From: Bog-877 sp050734135
GTDB lineage: Bacteria; Chloroflexota; Dormibacteria; Aeolococcales; Bog-877
Assembly: GCA_050734135.1 (NCBI GenBank)
Contig: JBOHUG010000009.1
Coordinates: 1 to 64,000, forward strand
Direction: 5' to 3'
Length of the DNA stretch: 64,000 nucleotides
The position numbers and the translations under genes are program-made. Of this stretch, positions 32,834-41,349 are shown one piece after another; position 1 is the stretch's first letter, and every line of letters starts with the position of its first letter. The notes under the pieces are model-generated. The model did not search any database. It saw only the letters and a list, made by a program, of their open reading frames with translations, and was not told the origin of the DNA.

Positions 32834-34077
32834 TAGAGGGGAATGATCTCCACCACCGCCCCTTGCTCGAGCTTCGCCGGCGGGGCCGGCAGAACCAGCA
32901 GAGCCTCGGCCCGAGCGAGTGAGAGGGTGGCGCCGCTGCTTTGCGAGCCCGCCAGCCTCACTCCCGGTAGCTGGTGGGGACGGGGCCGCAGCTCCGCCCG
33001 ATGAAAGGTCTCCAGCCCCTCGGGCTTCTCGATCTCCTCCAGCAGCTCCGCGAACTGGGTGAGGGGAGCGGTTGCACTCGCTCCCTGCAGCGCCAGCAGA
33101 CAGGAGGCGCCGAACAGGATGAAGGTGACTGTGGCAGACACTGGGTTTCCAGGTAGGCCCAGAAAGAGGCTGCCGTCCATCTCGCCAAATGCGATTGGAC
33201 GTCCCGGTCGCATCGCCACCCGCCAAAGTCGCAGGCGACCCAACCGCTCGACGGTGGCGCGCACGTGGTCGTGGTCTCCAACACTGACTCCGCCGACGGT
33301 GACCACCAGCTCGGCGGCGGCGGCCGCCTGCCTCAGCACCTGCTCCACCTGGTCTGGGTCGTCACCCACTCGCAGCCGAAGCTGCAAGTTCCCCCCCGCC
33401 GCTGCGATCAGCGCCTCCAGGGCGGGCCCGGCCGTGTCGTAGATCTCTCCCGGGCCAAGAGTGGTGCCGGGAGGTTGAATCTCGTCGCCTGTGGTCACCA
33501 CCGCCACCCGAGGGCGCCGGGCGACTGAGACGGTACCCCGTCCGGACGCAGCCAGAGGTGCAAGGTCGGTGGGACGGAGTCGATGACCCCGGGCCAAGAT
33601 GAGATCACCAGGGGAGAGGTCCTCACCGGCACGGCGAACCGCGTTGCCCAGCTCGGGTCGCTCCCGGATCAGAACCTCGGTCTCACCCCGATCGGTCCAC
33701 TCGTACGGGATGACGGTGTCCGCCCCCCCGGGAAGCGGTGCCCCGGTCATCACCTTGGCGCAGGTGCCGGCCACTATGCCGACGGTTCCGGGAGCCATCC
33801 CGGCGGCCATCTCCCCGACCACCGGTAGTCGCAGCGGTACCTGGCCAACGTCCGCGGCCCGGACGGCGTATCCGTCCATGCCGCTGTTGTCCCAGGGCGG
33901 GAGCAACACCTCTGCGACCACATCCCCCGCCAGCACCCGGCCAGCAGCCCGCCCGTCGACCGGGACCTCCTCCGCGCCGAGAGGCGCGATGTGACTCAGC
34001 ATCTCCCGGCGGGCTGCCGCAACCGAGATGGGCGGGGGCGTCCGGGACTTGGGCCCCAGCTCAGTGGTAGCGCTCAC
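32833..34077 (-). CDS. moeA: Molybdopterin molybdenumtransferase
   Basis: Inserts molybdate into adenylated molybdopterin. It is 414 aa with all MoeA landmarks: NSGMDGYAVRAADV, KVMTGAPLPGGADTVIPYE, VVTTGDEIQPPG, the GGVSVGDHDHV loop, and LFLGLPGNPVSATVTF. A C-terminal beta domain follows. It converges on fdhD-mobA, so the cofactor genes form a small cluster on both strands. Confidence 0.95.
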   Translation of the reverse strand: MSATTELGPKSRTPPPISVAAARREMLSHIAPLGAEEVPVDGRAAGRVLAGDVVAEVLLPPWDNSGMDGYAVRAADVGQVPLRLPVVGEMAAGMAPGTVGIVAGTCAKVMTGAPLPGGADTVIPYEWTDRGETEVLIRERPELGNAVRRAGEDLSPGDLILARGHRLRPTDLAPLAASGRGTVSVARRPRVAVVTTGDEIQPPGTTLGPGEIYDTAGPALEALIAAAGGNLQLRLRVGDDPDQVEQVLRQAAAAAELVVTVGGVSVGDHDHVRATVERLGRLRLWRVAMRPGRPIAFGEMDGSLFLGLPGNPVSATVTFILFGASCLLALQGASATAPLTQFAELLEEIEKPEGLETFHRAELRPRPHQLPGVRLAGSQSSGATLSLARAEALLVLPAPPAKLEQGAVVEIIPL

Positions 34078-34111
34078 TGGCTCTTCGGCAGAGTTCGGAT
34101 CGGGGTCGGAT

Positions 34112-35236
34112 TCAGAGGTTCCCGCGCGCCTCTTGCTCGCGCTCGATGGCCTGGAAGAGAGCCTGGAAGTTTCCCTTGCCGAAACCGCGGCATCCCTTGC
34201 GCTGGATCACCTCGAAGAAGAGGGTGGGTCGGTCCTCGACCGGCCGGGTGAAGATCTGGAGCAGGTATCCATGTTCATCCCGGTCCACCAGGATGTTGAG
34301 CTGGCGCAGTCGCTCCAGGTCCTCGTCAATCGGTCCCACCCGTTCCGGGAGGTTCTCGTAGTAGCTTTCGGGGGCGCGAAGAAACTCGGCTCCCTGGCGG
34401 CGCAGCCAGTCGACGCTCTCGACGATGTCCTCGCTGTGCAGGGCGATGTGCTGCACCCCGGGGCCGTGGTAGTAGTCGAGGTATTCGTCTACCTGGGAGC
34501 GACGCAGACCCTTGGCGGGCTCATTGATCGGGAAGGTGACCCGGCCCTGCTTCCCGCCCCGGACCACCTTGCTTCGGAGCGCCGAGTATTGGGTGGCGAT
34601 GTCGCTCTCGTCGAACTCCTGGAAGACATCGAAACCGAAGACCCGGTTGTACCAGCTCACCCACTCGTCCATCCTGGTCAGTTCCACGTTGCAGACGCAG
34701 TGGTCCACCAGTTGCAGGCCGGCTCCGGCGCCGCTCTTGAATTCGTCCCGGTAGCCGGGCAGAAACCTTCCCCCGTACTCCGCCCGCTCCACGAAGGTGT
34801 GGACGGTATCGCCAAAGGTCCGGACCGTGGCGAGCCGGACCGCTCCCTTCGGGTCTTCCAGCACATGCGGTTCGGCGACCGGACGGGCTCCCCGGGCAAC
34901 CGCATCCTGAAACGCGGTGATGGCGTCGTCCACGGTGAAGGCCAGGGTTCTGACCCCGTCCCCATGCAGCCGAACATGATCCGCCACTTCGCCTTCCGGG
35001 GTCAGCGGCGCGGTCATCACCAGGGTGACAGCCCCCTGGCGGAGCGCGTACGAGGCGCGATCGCGCACCCCGGTCTCCGGGCCCGCGTAGGCGACCACGT
35101 CGAACCCGAAGGCGGTGCGGTAGAAGTGGGCCGCCTGGCGGGCGTTACCAACGAAGAACTCGATGTGGTCGACACCTTCCAATGAGGTCTCGCGGTATTC
35201 GGGAGCCGCGAGATCCGATTGGGTCTGCGCAGTCAC
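34112..35236 (-). CDS. hppD: 4-hydroxyphenylpyruvate dioxygenase
   Basis: Turns the tyrosine-derived 4-hydroxyphenylpyruvate into homogentisate using Fe(II) and O2. It is 374 aa with two VOC halves. The iron ligands are visible: His in VDHCVCNVE, His in VQHIALHSEDI and Glu in LFFEVIQRKG. The C-terminal GFGKGNFQALFQAIEREQE is characteristic. Homogentisate dioxygenase is not nearby, so the product may go to catabolism or to tocopherol/pyomelanin-type products. Confidence 0.95.
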   Translation of the reverse strand: MTAQTQSDLAAPEYRETSLEGVDHIEFFVGNARQAAHFYRTAFGFDVVAYAGPETGVRDRASYALRQGAVTLVMTAPLTPEGEVADHVRLHGDGVRTLAFTVDDAITAFQDAVARGARPVAEPHVLEDPKGAVRLATVRTFGDTVHTFVERAEYGGRFLPGYRDEFKSGAGAGLQLVDHCVCNVELTRMDEWVSWYNRVFGFDVFQEFDESDIATQYSALRSKVVRGGKQGRVTFPINEPAKGLRRSQVDEYLDYYHGPGVQHIALHSEDIVESVDWLRRQGAEFLRAPESYYENLPERVGPIDEDLERLRQLNILVDRDEHGYLLQIFTRPVEDRPTLFFEVIQRKGCRGFGKGNFQALFQAIEREQEARGNL

Positions 35237-35374
35237 TCTTGGGACCTCGGCTGGACTGGCTGCATGACTGTCTCCTTACGCCGGGTGGACCGACTGGTCC
35301 AAGCGTACCGCGACCCGGCGTGGGGCGAGAGCAACTGACTGTTCCGGCCGAGCTGGACGGGTACGCTGGTCGAG

Positions 35375-35956
35375 ATGCCAGCAGCCTCCCCGGCCGCTAC
35401 CCCTGGGTGGCGCTGCTGCCTTCCCACCTCGGACTCCACCACGATCTCACTCAGTTGCCCTTTGGAGCCACAGCGCCCTTGGCTCGTCGGACGGGCGCTC
35501 GACATACTCCGGCAGGAGGCGCTGACCGAGTCAGATCCCAAGGGAGACCGCTACGCCGCGGGCCGGCGCCGGGGCGCCCCATTGATCCTTGGGGAACCCC
35601 TGCTTTGGAACGGGGTGCCGCTGGTGGTGGAGGCGGTGGAACCCGACACCGGTGAGTTCGGCGAGGTCACCCTGCGCCTTCCACCCTGGTCCGATCTGGC
35701 TCCGCGAATTCGGGAGGACCGCCTCTGGGCGGTGACCGACCGACTGGCCGTGGAGTTCCGCGCTCTCTGTGGGATCGTCTCGGACGGGCGGGCGGTCGGG
35801 TATGCGGACCTGACCGATCCCCGGCGGGCCGCGGCGCGGCTGCAATTGCTCCACCTGGGAGTGCTGGTGCCGCCCAGGTGGCTCAAGTTCTTGAGGCCGG
35901 GCTCAACTCCCTATCAGCAACTGCCAGCCAGCCGCCTTGTGGTCGTGCTGGAGTAG
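35375..35956 (+). CDS. Hypothetical protein, about 190 aa (start and early frame uncertain)
   Basis: From about residue 35 the frame looks like a real soluble protein (RALDILRQEALTESDP, WNGVPLVVEAVEPDTGEFGE, ending with a conserved-looking tail). No family is recognised. The first 30 codons look poor, while the neighbouring frame over 35383-35450 (reading GRYPWVALLPSHLGLHHD) has strongly GC-rich third positions. A frameshift near 35455-35480, or a start in that other frame, is therefore possible. A good terminator follows the stop. Confidence 0.5.
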   Translation: MPAASPAATPGWRCCLPTSDSTTISLSCPLEPQRPWLVGRALDILRQEALTESDPKGDRYAAGRRRGAPLILGEPLLWNGVPLVVEAVEPDTGEFGEVTLRLPPWSDLAPRIREDRLWAVTDRLAVEFRALCGIVSDGRAVGYADLTDPRRAAARLQLLHLGVLVPPRWLKFLRPGSTPYQQLPASRLVVVLE

Positions 35957-35958
35957 CG

Positions 35959-35991
35959 GCTCGGCTCAGCTTGAGGAGCCGAGCGCGTTTT
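35959..35991 (+). terminator. Rho-independent terminator
   Basis: A 9-bp perfect stem (GCTCGGCTC 35959-35967 / GAGCCGAGC 35976-35984) with an 8-nt loop, followed by GCGTTTT. It ends the plus-strand gene and overlaps the 3' end of the converging agmatinase-like gene. Confidence 0.65.
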
Positions 35992-36976
35992 GCCGACGGC
36001 GCTTGGCTGCGGTGGCGGCGATCAGTTCCAGAATGCAGCGGTTGGCGTTCTGGGCGGTCAGCTCGGCCCGGTCCAGAGCCGGGGCAACCTCCACCACGTC
36101 CATCGCCACCACCGGGGTGTACAGAGCCACCTCACGGATTGCCCGGAGCAGGTCGGCGGGTGTCATCCCGCCCGGTTCCGGGGTGCCGGTACCCGGGGCG
36201 AAGCCGGGATCGAGCACGTCTATGTCGACCGAGAGGTAGATGTACTCCGGTCCGTCCAGCGCCTCCGCCAGCGCCCGTCGGACCACTTCCGAGATCCCGA
36301 GCCGCCAGATCTCATCCATCAGATGCCAGCGCATCCCCTCCCCTCGCATCCAGTCGAAAACCTCCCGGGGCGGCCAGTAGCCCCTGAGTCCGATCTGGAC
36401 GAAGTTGGCACCGGGAACCGCCCCCGACTCGATCAGCCGGCGCATCGGGGTGCCGTGGGAAAGGGGGTTGCCGAAGCTCTCGGGAGCGGTGTCAGCGTGG
36501 GCGTCGAAGTGGACGATCCCCAGGCGACCTCGGCCCACGATGTCGGCGAGTGCGGTCGCTGCCGGCAGCGTCACGGAGTGGTCGCCGCCGATCACCACCG
36601 GAACAATCCCCCGGGAGGCGACCTCGTGGACCCGCTGCCGAATCGCCTCGTGAGAGGGTTCGACCAGTCCCGGCTGGCACACGGCGTCGCCGTAGTCGAC
36701 GACGGTCAGCTCCGCAAACGGTTCTACCTCGAGGTCCAGGTGCCAGTCGGGAGGCTGGTAGTTGGCTACCCGCACTGCGCGCGGCCCGAACCGCGCTCCG
36801 GGCCGGTAGCTGGTTGAGTCGTCCCATGGGGCCCCCACGATCGCGAAATCCGGCCGCCACCGGTCGAGTTCCTCGGCCTCACTGAGCTGGACCACCTTGG
36901 CGAACGACGTGGGGCCGAGGTAGGAGGGACCCTCCATCTGTCTCCGCAGGTAAGGAGGAATTGGGGGACGATCCAC
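35966..36976 (-). CDS. Agmatinase/arginase-family ureohydrolase
   Basis: A 336-aa binuclear manganese hydrolase. All metal-binding motifs are present: GGDHSVTLPA, VHFDAHADTAPE and LSVDIDVLDPGFAPGTGTPEPGG. The arrangement resembles agmatinase (SpeB) or guanidinobutyrase more than arginase, but substrate specificity is not decided by these motifs. An upstream N-terminal segment, YLGPTSFAKVVQL, is typical of agmatinase-like proteins. It is isolated, with a MarR gene behind it. Confidence 0.85.
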   Translation of the reverse strand: MDRPPIPPYLRRQMEGPSYLGPTSFAKVVQLSEAEELDRWRPDFAIVGAPWDDSTSYRPGARFGPRAVRVANYQPPDWHLDLEVEPFAELTVVDYGDAVCQPGLVEPSHEAIRQRVHEVASRGIVPVVIGGDHSVTLPAATALADIVGRGRLGIVHFDAHADTAPESFGNPLSHGTPMRRLIESGAVPGANFVQIGLRGYWPPREVFDWMRGEGMRWHLMDEIWRLGISEVVRRALAEALDGPEYIYLSVDIDVLDPGFAPGTGTPEPGGMTPADLLRAIREVALYTPVVAMDVVEVAPALDRAELTAQNANRCILELIAATAAKRRRQNALGSSS

Positions 36977-37078
36977 CCTCAGGGGCTCCCGTGAGTGGCG
37001 GAGGCCGCTCGGGAGTGGGGCGAGCCGGCGAGGGATGACATCCGGCCGCCCATTATCGGCGTCCCGGGACCTCTTGGC

Positions 37079-37609
37079 TCAGCCGGGGCCGGTGGTCGGA
37101 CCCAGCCGCTCCACGCGGACCCTGCCCTCCAGACCGAGATACACCACCATGATCCGTTCTAGGATCTGCTCGAAGGCGCTCGGGTCCCAGCCCTCCACCA
37201 GTTCGCGCATCCGCTCCCGATGCCGGGCCGCGATCTGAGCGACCACCCCCCAGCCTTTCTCGGTGAGCTGCAGGATTATTCGTCGGCGGTCCTCCGGCCA
37301 GGGTGTTCGAGCGATCAGCCCGGCCTCCAGGAGCGACCTGCTGAGCACTGAGATGTGGGCCCGACTTGAGGCCAGCTGCTCCACCAGCTCCTTTTCTTGG
37401 ACTCCCTCCAGTCCAGCTCCACCTAGCACCAGCACCGCGTGATACCCGAGGGGAGTCAGTCCGGCCTCCGAGGCGGCGGCGTCCAGCATGGTGAGGGCCC
37501 GCCGGAAGACATACCGCAGCTGGCTCCGAAAGGCGAGCTGCTCAAGCAACTCGGGGCCGACCCCGGGAGGAAGATCAGAGGGCGCCGGCGCAGGCGGCGG
37601 TTCGAACAC
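37079..37609 (-). CDS. MarR-family transcriptional regulator
   Basis: A 176-aa winged-helix protein: LEQLAFRSQLRYVFRRALTML dimer helix, TPLGYHAVLVLGGAG, recognition region QEKELVEQLASSRAHISVLSRSLLEAGLI, and the wing RTPWPEDRRRIILQLTEKG. The N-terminus is extended by a Pro-rich stretch. It lies 5 bases after the L,D-transpeptidase gene on the same strand, so the two may be co-transcribed. The ligand is unknown. Confidence 0.85.
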   Translation of the reverse strand: MFEPPPAPAPSDLPPGVGPELLEQLAFRSQLRYVFRRALTMLDAAASEAGLTPLGYHAVLVLGGAGLEGVQEKELVEQLASSRAHISVLSRSLLEAGLIARTPWPEDRRRIILQLTEKGWGVVAQIAARHRERMRELVEGWDPSAFEQILERIMVVYLGLEGRVRVERLGPTTGPG

Positions 37610-37614
37610 AACGA

Positions 37615-39063
37615 TCAGGCGGTGACAACGACAGGCGTGCCGTACGGGGTCCAGCTGTAGGCCCAGGCCAACGCCGCCAGCGGGGTGTGCACACAGCCGT
37701 GACTGGCGTCGCTCAGGTCGTCTTGGCTCCCGGGGCCGAATGCATCCCCGGGCTCCCAGGGCGCGTTGTGGATGTAGTACCCGCCACCCAAGAATTCCAT
37801 CGCATAGGAGGCCAGAAATGGTGTGTAGTAGTTGGGGGAGCCGGGCGCGTATCCGGAGATGAACTCCAGCGGACTCGCCTTGACGAAGACGGAGAACGTT
37901 CCGATCGGGGTCGTCTCGCCGGGACGGCCAGTGGTCACGGGGGTGGAGTTGACGGCGCAGCCGTTGTCATAAAAGACCATCTCCTCCAGAGAAATCGAAA
38001 TATAGATCGCTTTGCCACTGACGGTGCTGTGTCCGCAGGAATTGGCAGTCAGCGTCGCCTCAGTCCGGCCCTGCAGGGTCTGGAACTCCCCTCGAGCGGT
38101 CCCTAGCTGGGAGACGATGGTGGCGGCACGGAGCGCGGCCTTGGCGGCCGCGTACTGGGTCTGGAAGGAAGTCGCGTCGGGCACCTGCTCGAAGGAAGCC
38201 TGATCCACCATTCCCATCACCGTTTCCTGCAAGTTGGCGACCTGCCGCTCAAGCCCGATCTCCGCCAGCAGCGCCTGCAGCTGGGTTTCCAGGGCGACGC
38301 TCTGACCCGTGCCCGGCTGGCCCGCCGCCAGGGATCGCTGCAGTGCGCTCAGGGCGGCAGCTACCTGTAGCGTGGAGAGGCCCTCCCCGGTGGCCAGCTT
38401 CTCGGCGGCGACCGCCTGATCCGAGAGGCTGCCGGAACCGACGGTCATGGCCACTGTGGCCGCGGCCGAAGCCTCGGCACCTTTCGCTGCCGCCTTGGTC
38501 TGCGCCAGCGTCGACTGCCACGCACGGGTCAGGGAGCGGAGCTGAACCGGCGTAGTCTGCCTCGCCAGTTCGGAAGCCCAGTTCGAGCTCTCAGCCACCT
38601 GAGCTGGAGTCAACCAGGAGTCGTTGGCAGCCGCAAAGCTTCGGTAGTCGGTGAGAATCAGCTGCGCCCGATTCCGCGCTCTGACCCGGGCTGCGGTGAA
38701 GTCCCGGGCGGCCGACTGCCGCAGCGCAGCCAAGGCGACCCCCCTTGGCTGCAGCCAGAAAGTCGGAGAGAACCACGGCTGCGTCTGGACCTGAGATAGC
38801 CGGCGGCGGAGCGGGGCAACGGCTGCACTCGGCAGCCCTTCCCTCTGGTAGACAGCGAGGGTCTGGCTAAGCCGGTGGGCGTCCCGGGTGAGATCGCTGC
38901 TCCCCGTGTAAGCCAGCGGCAGGTCAATGCCGATCGCTACCAGCAACACCGCGGCGAGAGCCAGGGGCCAACGCCGCCAGCGCCGCCTGGGCGCGGCAAC
39001 GGAGCTCCGGCGGGACCTATGCGGGGAGGCGGACGGCGACTCCCGGCCGAGATTGGCATCCAT
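37615..39063 (-). CDS. Membrane-anchored L,D-transpeptidase (YkuD domain)
   Basis: A 482-aa envelope protein. One transmembrane anchor follows an Arg-rich cytoplasmic stub (RRWRRWPLALAAVLLVAIG). A long Ala/Gln-rich helical, probably coiled-coil region covers about 60-330. The C-terminal YkuD domain (about 345-482) has the catalytic SHGCVHTPLAALAWAY with an upstream His in YYIHNAPWEP. It would form 3-3 peptidoglycan cross-links or attach proteins. I chose ATG 39063 (MDANLGRESP); the frame upstream to 39333 is not supported. Confidence 0.85.
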   Translation of the reverse strand: MDANLGRESPSASPHRSRRSSVAAPRRRWRRWPLALAAVLLVAIGIDLPLAYTGSSDLTRDAHRLSQTLAVYQREGLPSAAVAPLRRRLSQVQTQPWFSPTFWLQPRGVALAALRQSAARDFTAARVRARNRAQLILTDYRSFAAANDSWLTPAQVAESSNWASELARQTTPVQLRSLTRAWQSTLAQTKAAAKGAEASAAATVAMTVGSGSLSDQAVAAEKLATGEGLSTLQVAAALSALQRSLAAGQPGTGQSVALETQLQALLAEIGLERQVANLQETVMGMVDQASFEQVPDATSFQTQYAAAKAALRAATIVSQLGTARGEFQTLQGRTEATLTANSCGHSTVSGKAIYISISLEEMVFYDNGCAVNSTPVTTGRPGETTPIGTFSVFVKASPLEFISGYAPGSPNYYTPFLASYAMEFLGGGYYIHNAPWEPGDAFGPGSQDDLSDASHGCVHTPLAALAWAYSWTPYGTPVVVTA

Positions 39064-39179
39064 ACCTACGGTCGCATTCTGAACTGTCGGCGGGATCTGA
39101 TGCTGGTGCCGGCTGCGGTCCCGGCAGAGCCGGTATCCGTGGCGCTGGGAGCTCCAACTACGCCAACTCCCCTGGGCGT

Positions 39180-40070
39180 CTATTCCGAGGTCGGAAGCTC
39201 CCCGGCCAGCTGAGCCAACTGTTCGTCTGTGAGCGGCGCCAGGAGACGGTCGGAGAAGGCCTCGGTCAGGTTCTCGATCGCCTCGCGGCCGGCTCGCCCC
39301 TTTGCGGTCAGGATCCCGTCGCCATCGAACCATCCGCGGGCGCGCAGCGCCTGGCGAGATGCGGCAATCTCGTCATCGCCCCAGCGAAAGAGTCGTTGCG
39401 CCTCGCCTCCGTCGGAGCCGCGCCAGCTGGCACTGACCACCAGCAGTTCGACGGCTTGCAGGTCCTGGCCCCGTGCCGCCTGGTAGTGCGCGTAGGCCCT
39501 CCCCTCCCGCAATGTCATGGCCGCCCAGAGCAGCCCCTGATGGGGCTCGGCACCAGGAGCCTGCCCCCACCAAGCGTGGGGTAGCCGCCCGGAGGGCCGC
39601 GAGTCGCGCGCCAATTGGATTAGCGCCTCGCTGTGAACCTGCGGGTGTAACCGGCGGAGCGCGGCGGCACCGGCTGCCAATGCCGCCGCTTGATAGCCTG
39701 CGGGACCCAATCCCAGGCAGCGCGGGCGGAGGTGCTCGACCAGAGATCCAGGCATCACGTAGATGGCATCCGCCCAGTCCGCCTCGGGCAGGTTCCCGGC
39801 CCGGCTCAGGATGTAGTGGGGAAACCCGGTGGAGCCTCGCTCCTCCTGCAGACGGAGAAGCTCCGGCTCACGGCGCTGGGCCAACCAAGGGGTTTGACAA
39901 ATCCACTCGATGGCCAGGAGCAGCCGTTCGCGCGAGGATGCTCGGCTCAGGGCGGGCCGAGCTGGGCTTTGGCCCTCTCCCTCGAGAACATCAGATCGCG
40001 TCCGATACCGAAGACATGAAGAAGTTCTCGACCCGGATCGGCGGTGCCTTGATGAAGACCTCGTCTCCAA
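39180..40070 (-). CDS. Hypothetical winged-helix-like protein (SCO6745-like)
   Basis: The C-terminal part (RWGDDEIAASRQALRARG, then GILTAKGRAGREAIE) resembles the end of SCO6745-family proteins, which have a MarR-like helix-turn-helix. The first half is Ala/Leu-rich and helical (GYQAAALAAGAAALRRLHP). The start is uncertain: the open frame begins at a TTG (40070) inside tldE, and I see no well-placed ATG or GTG after it. The true protein is probably about 265-275 aa. Confidence 0.5.
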   Translation of the reverse strand: METRSSSRHRRSGSRTSSCLRYRTRSDVLEGEGQSPARPALSRASSRERLLLAIEWICQTPWLAQRREPELLRLQEERGSTGFPHYILSRAGNLPEADWADAIYVMPGSLVEHLRPRCLGLGPAGYQAAALAAGAAALRRLHPQVHSEALIQLARDSRPSGRLPHAWWGQAPGAEPHQGLLWAAMTLREGRAYAHYQAARGQDLQAVELLVVSASWRGSDGGEAQRLFRWGDDEIAASRQALRARGWFDGDGILTAKGRAGREAIENLTEAFSDRLLAPLTDEQLAQLAGELPTSE

Positions 40071-41349
40071 TCTCGCGAGAGAAGGCCAGCTCCGGTCGGC
40101 CGATCTCCACAGTCCGCTGCAGCACTCCCACCGGGCTCTCGTTGAATCGGAAGTTGTTTACCGCTCCGACCACCTCTCCTCGCTCGATCAAGAAAACCCC
40201 ATCCCGGGTCAGCCCGGTCAGCAGCAAGTTGGCATGGTCCACATCGCGGATGTACCAGAGCGAGGTCACCAGGAGCGCCCGCTCGGTGCTGGCGATCATC
40301 TGCTCCAGCGTCGTGTCGGTTCCGCTCATGGCCAGATTGTCGACATCAGGACGCACCGGGTGGCCGTGGTCCTTTGCCCAGCGCCTGGGGCAAATCAGCT
40401 CTTGCTGAACTCCGCCGTCGACCCAAACCGCGGCCGGGACCGCCAGGCCGTTGTCGAATACGGAGCTGTACTCACTTGACCCGAGGCAGCGCACGAAGTT
40501 CGGCACCGCCATCTGGGGATCGAGCGGGTTGCTCTCCAGTCGGATCTCCGGCGCGTACATCTGCTCGCCTACCCGGGGCCTCGCCTTACCCGAGAAGACG
40601 GTCCGGCCCTCGTCAGCCCCGCGGGCGTGCATCTCCCAGGCCAGGCGCACGATCATGTCCGCAGTAGCCGAGGGCTCGAGTAGCACCTGGTAGTGACCAG
40701 CCGGGAGGGCTACCGATTTGTCGGTCCAACTGAGCCGCCGCGTCAGCCCCTGGTAGATCGTCTTAGGGTCAAGGTCCGCCAGCCGGCGCGCAGTCGCACC
40801 CGCCCAGACGCTCCGCTGGAGATCTTGCGACTTGAGGGTGAGCGCCAGAGAGGCGTTCTGGCGACGTCCCTCCAGGCGGACCCCGGTGCTGGTCCCCAAT
40901 TGCTCCTGGGTGGCTGACGCGTGGGCGAATCCGAAGCACCTAAGACCCTTGAGACGGGACTGTTCGAGGAGCTCCTGGACCGGCGCGAGGATTGGCTCCA
41001 GGTCGGCGGGTAGGGCTTCTGGCGCCGGCCCGGTTACGCTGGCCCCGGGGGACGCCGCCTCGGCCGGAGTCAGCAGCGGCATCGCGTCCGGAGCGGCCGG
41101 GCTCTGCTGGGCTCGAGTCCTCGCCTGGCGCGCCAGCTCCCTGACCTGATCCACGGCGATGACATCTCCGGCCTGCACCCCGACCCGCCCCTGCTCCAGC
41201 GCGACCACTCCCACCGAGGTGGACTCCTCGCGTCCGTTGGTTGTGACGGTGTTGTTGGCGAGTCGGAAGTTGACGCTGGTGGCCTTCTCCCCCAGGACAA
41301 CTGCCGCGCCCTCGCGGAGCCCGCCCTCGACGATCTCCTCGAGATTCAT
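39991..41349 (-). CDS. tldE: TldE/PmbA-family metalloprotease subunit
   Basis: A 452-aa TldE-like partner of TldD. TldE lacks the metal motif and shapes the proteolytic chamber, as here: no HExxxH is present. Family segments are TSVNFRLANNTVTTNGREES at the N-terminus and LTGLTRDGVFLIERGEVVGAV-like and NFRFNESPVGVLQ near the C-terminus. It starts 4 bases inside the end of tldD. A low-complexity insert (PAAPDAMPLLTPAEAASPGA) lies near residue 90-115. In E. coli TldD/E processes microcin B17 and CcdA. Confidence 0.88.
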   Translation of the reverse strand: MNLEEIVEGGLREGAAVVLGEKATSVNFRLANNTVTTNGREESTSVGVVALEQGRVGVQAGDVIAVDQVRELARQARTRAQQSPAAPDAMPLLTPAEAASPGASVTGPAPEALPADLEPILAPVQELLEQSRLKGLRCFGFAHASATQEQLGTSTGVRLEGRRQNASLALTLKSQDLQRSVWAGATARRLADLDPKTIYQGLTRRLSWTDKSVALPAGHYQVLLEPSATADMIVRLAWEMHARGADEGRTVFSGKARPRVGEQMYAPEIRLESNPLDPQMAVPNFVRCLGSSEYSSVFDNGLAVPAAVWVDGGVQQELICPRRWAKDHGHPVRPDVDNLAMSGTDTTLEQMIASTERALLVTSLWYIRDVDHANLLLTGLTRDGVFLIERGEVVGAVNNFRFNESPVGVLQRTVEIGRPELAFSREIGDEVFIKAPPIRVENFFMSSVSDAI

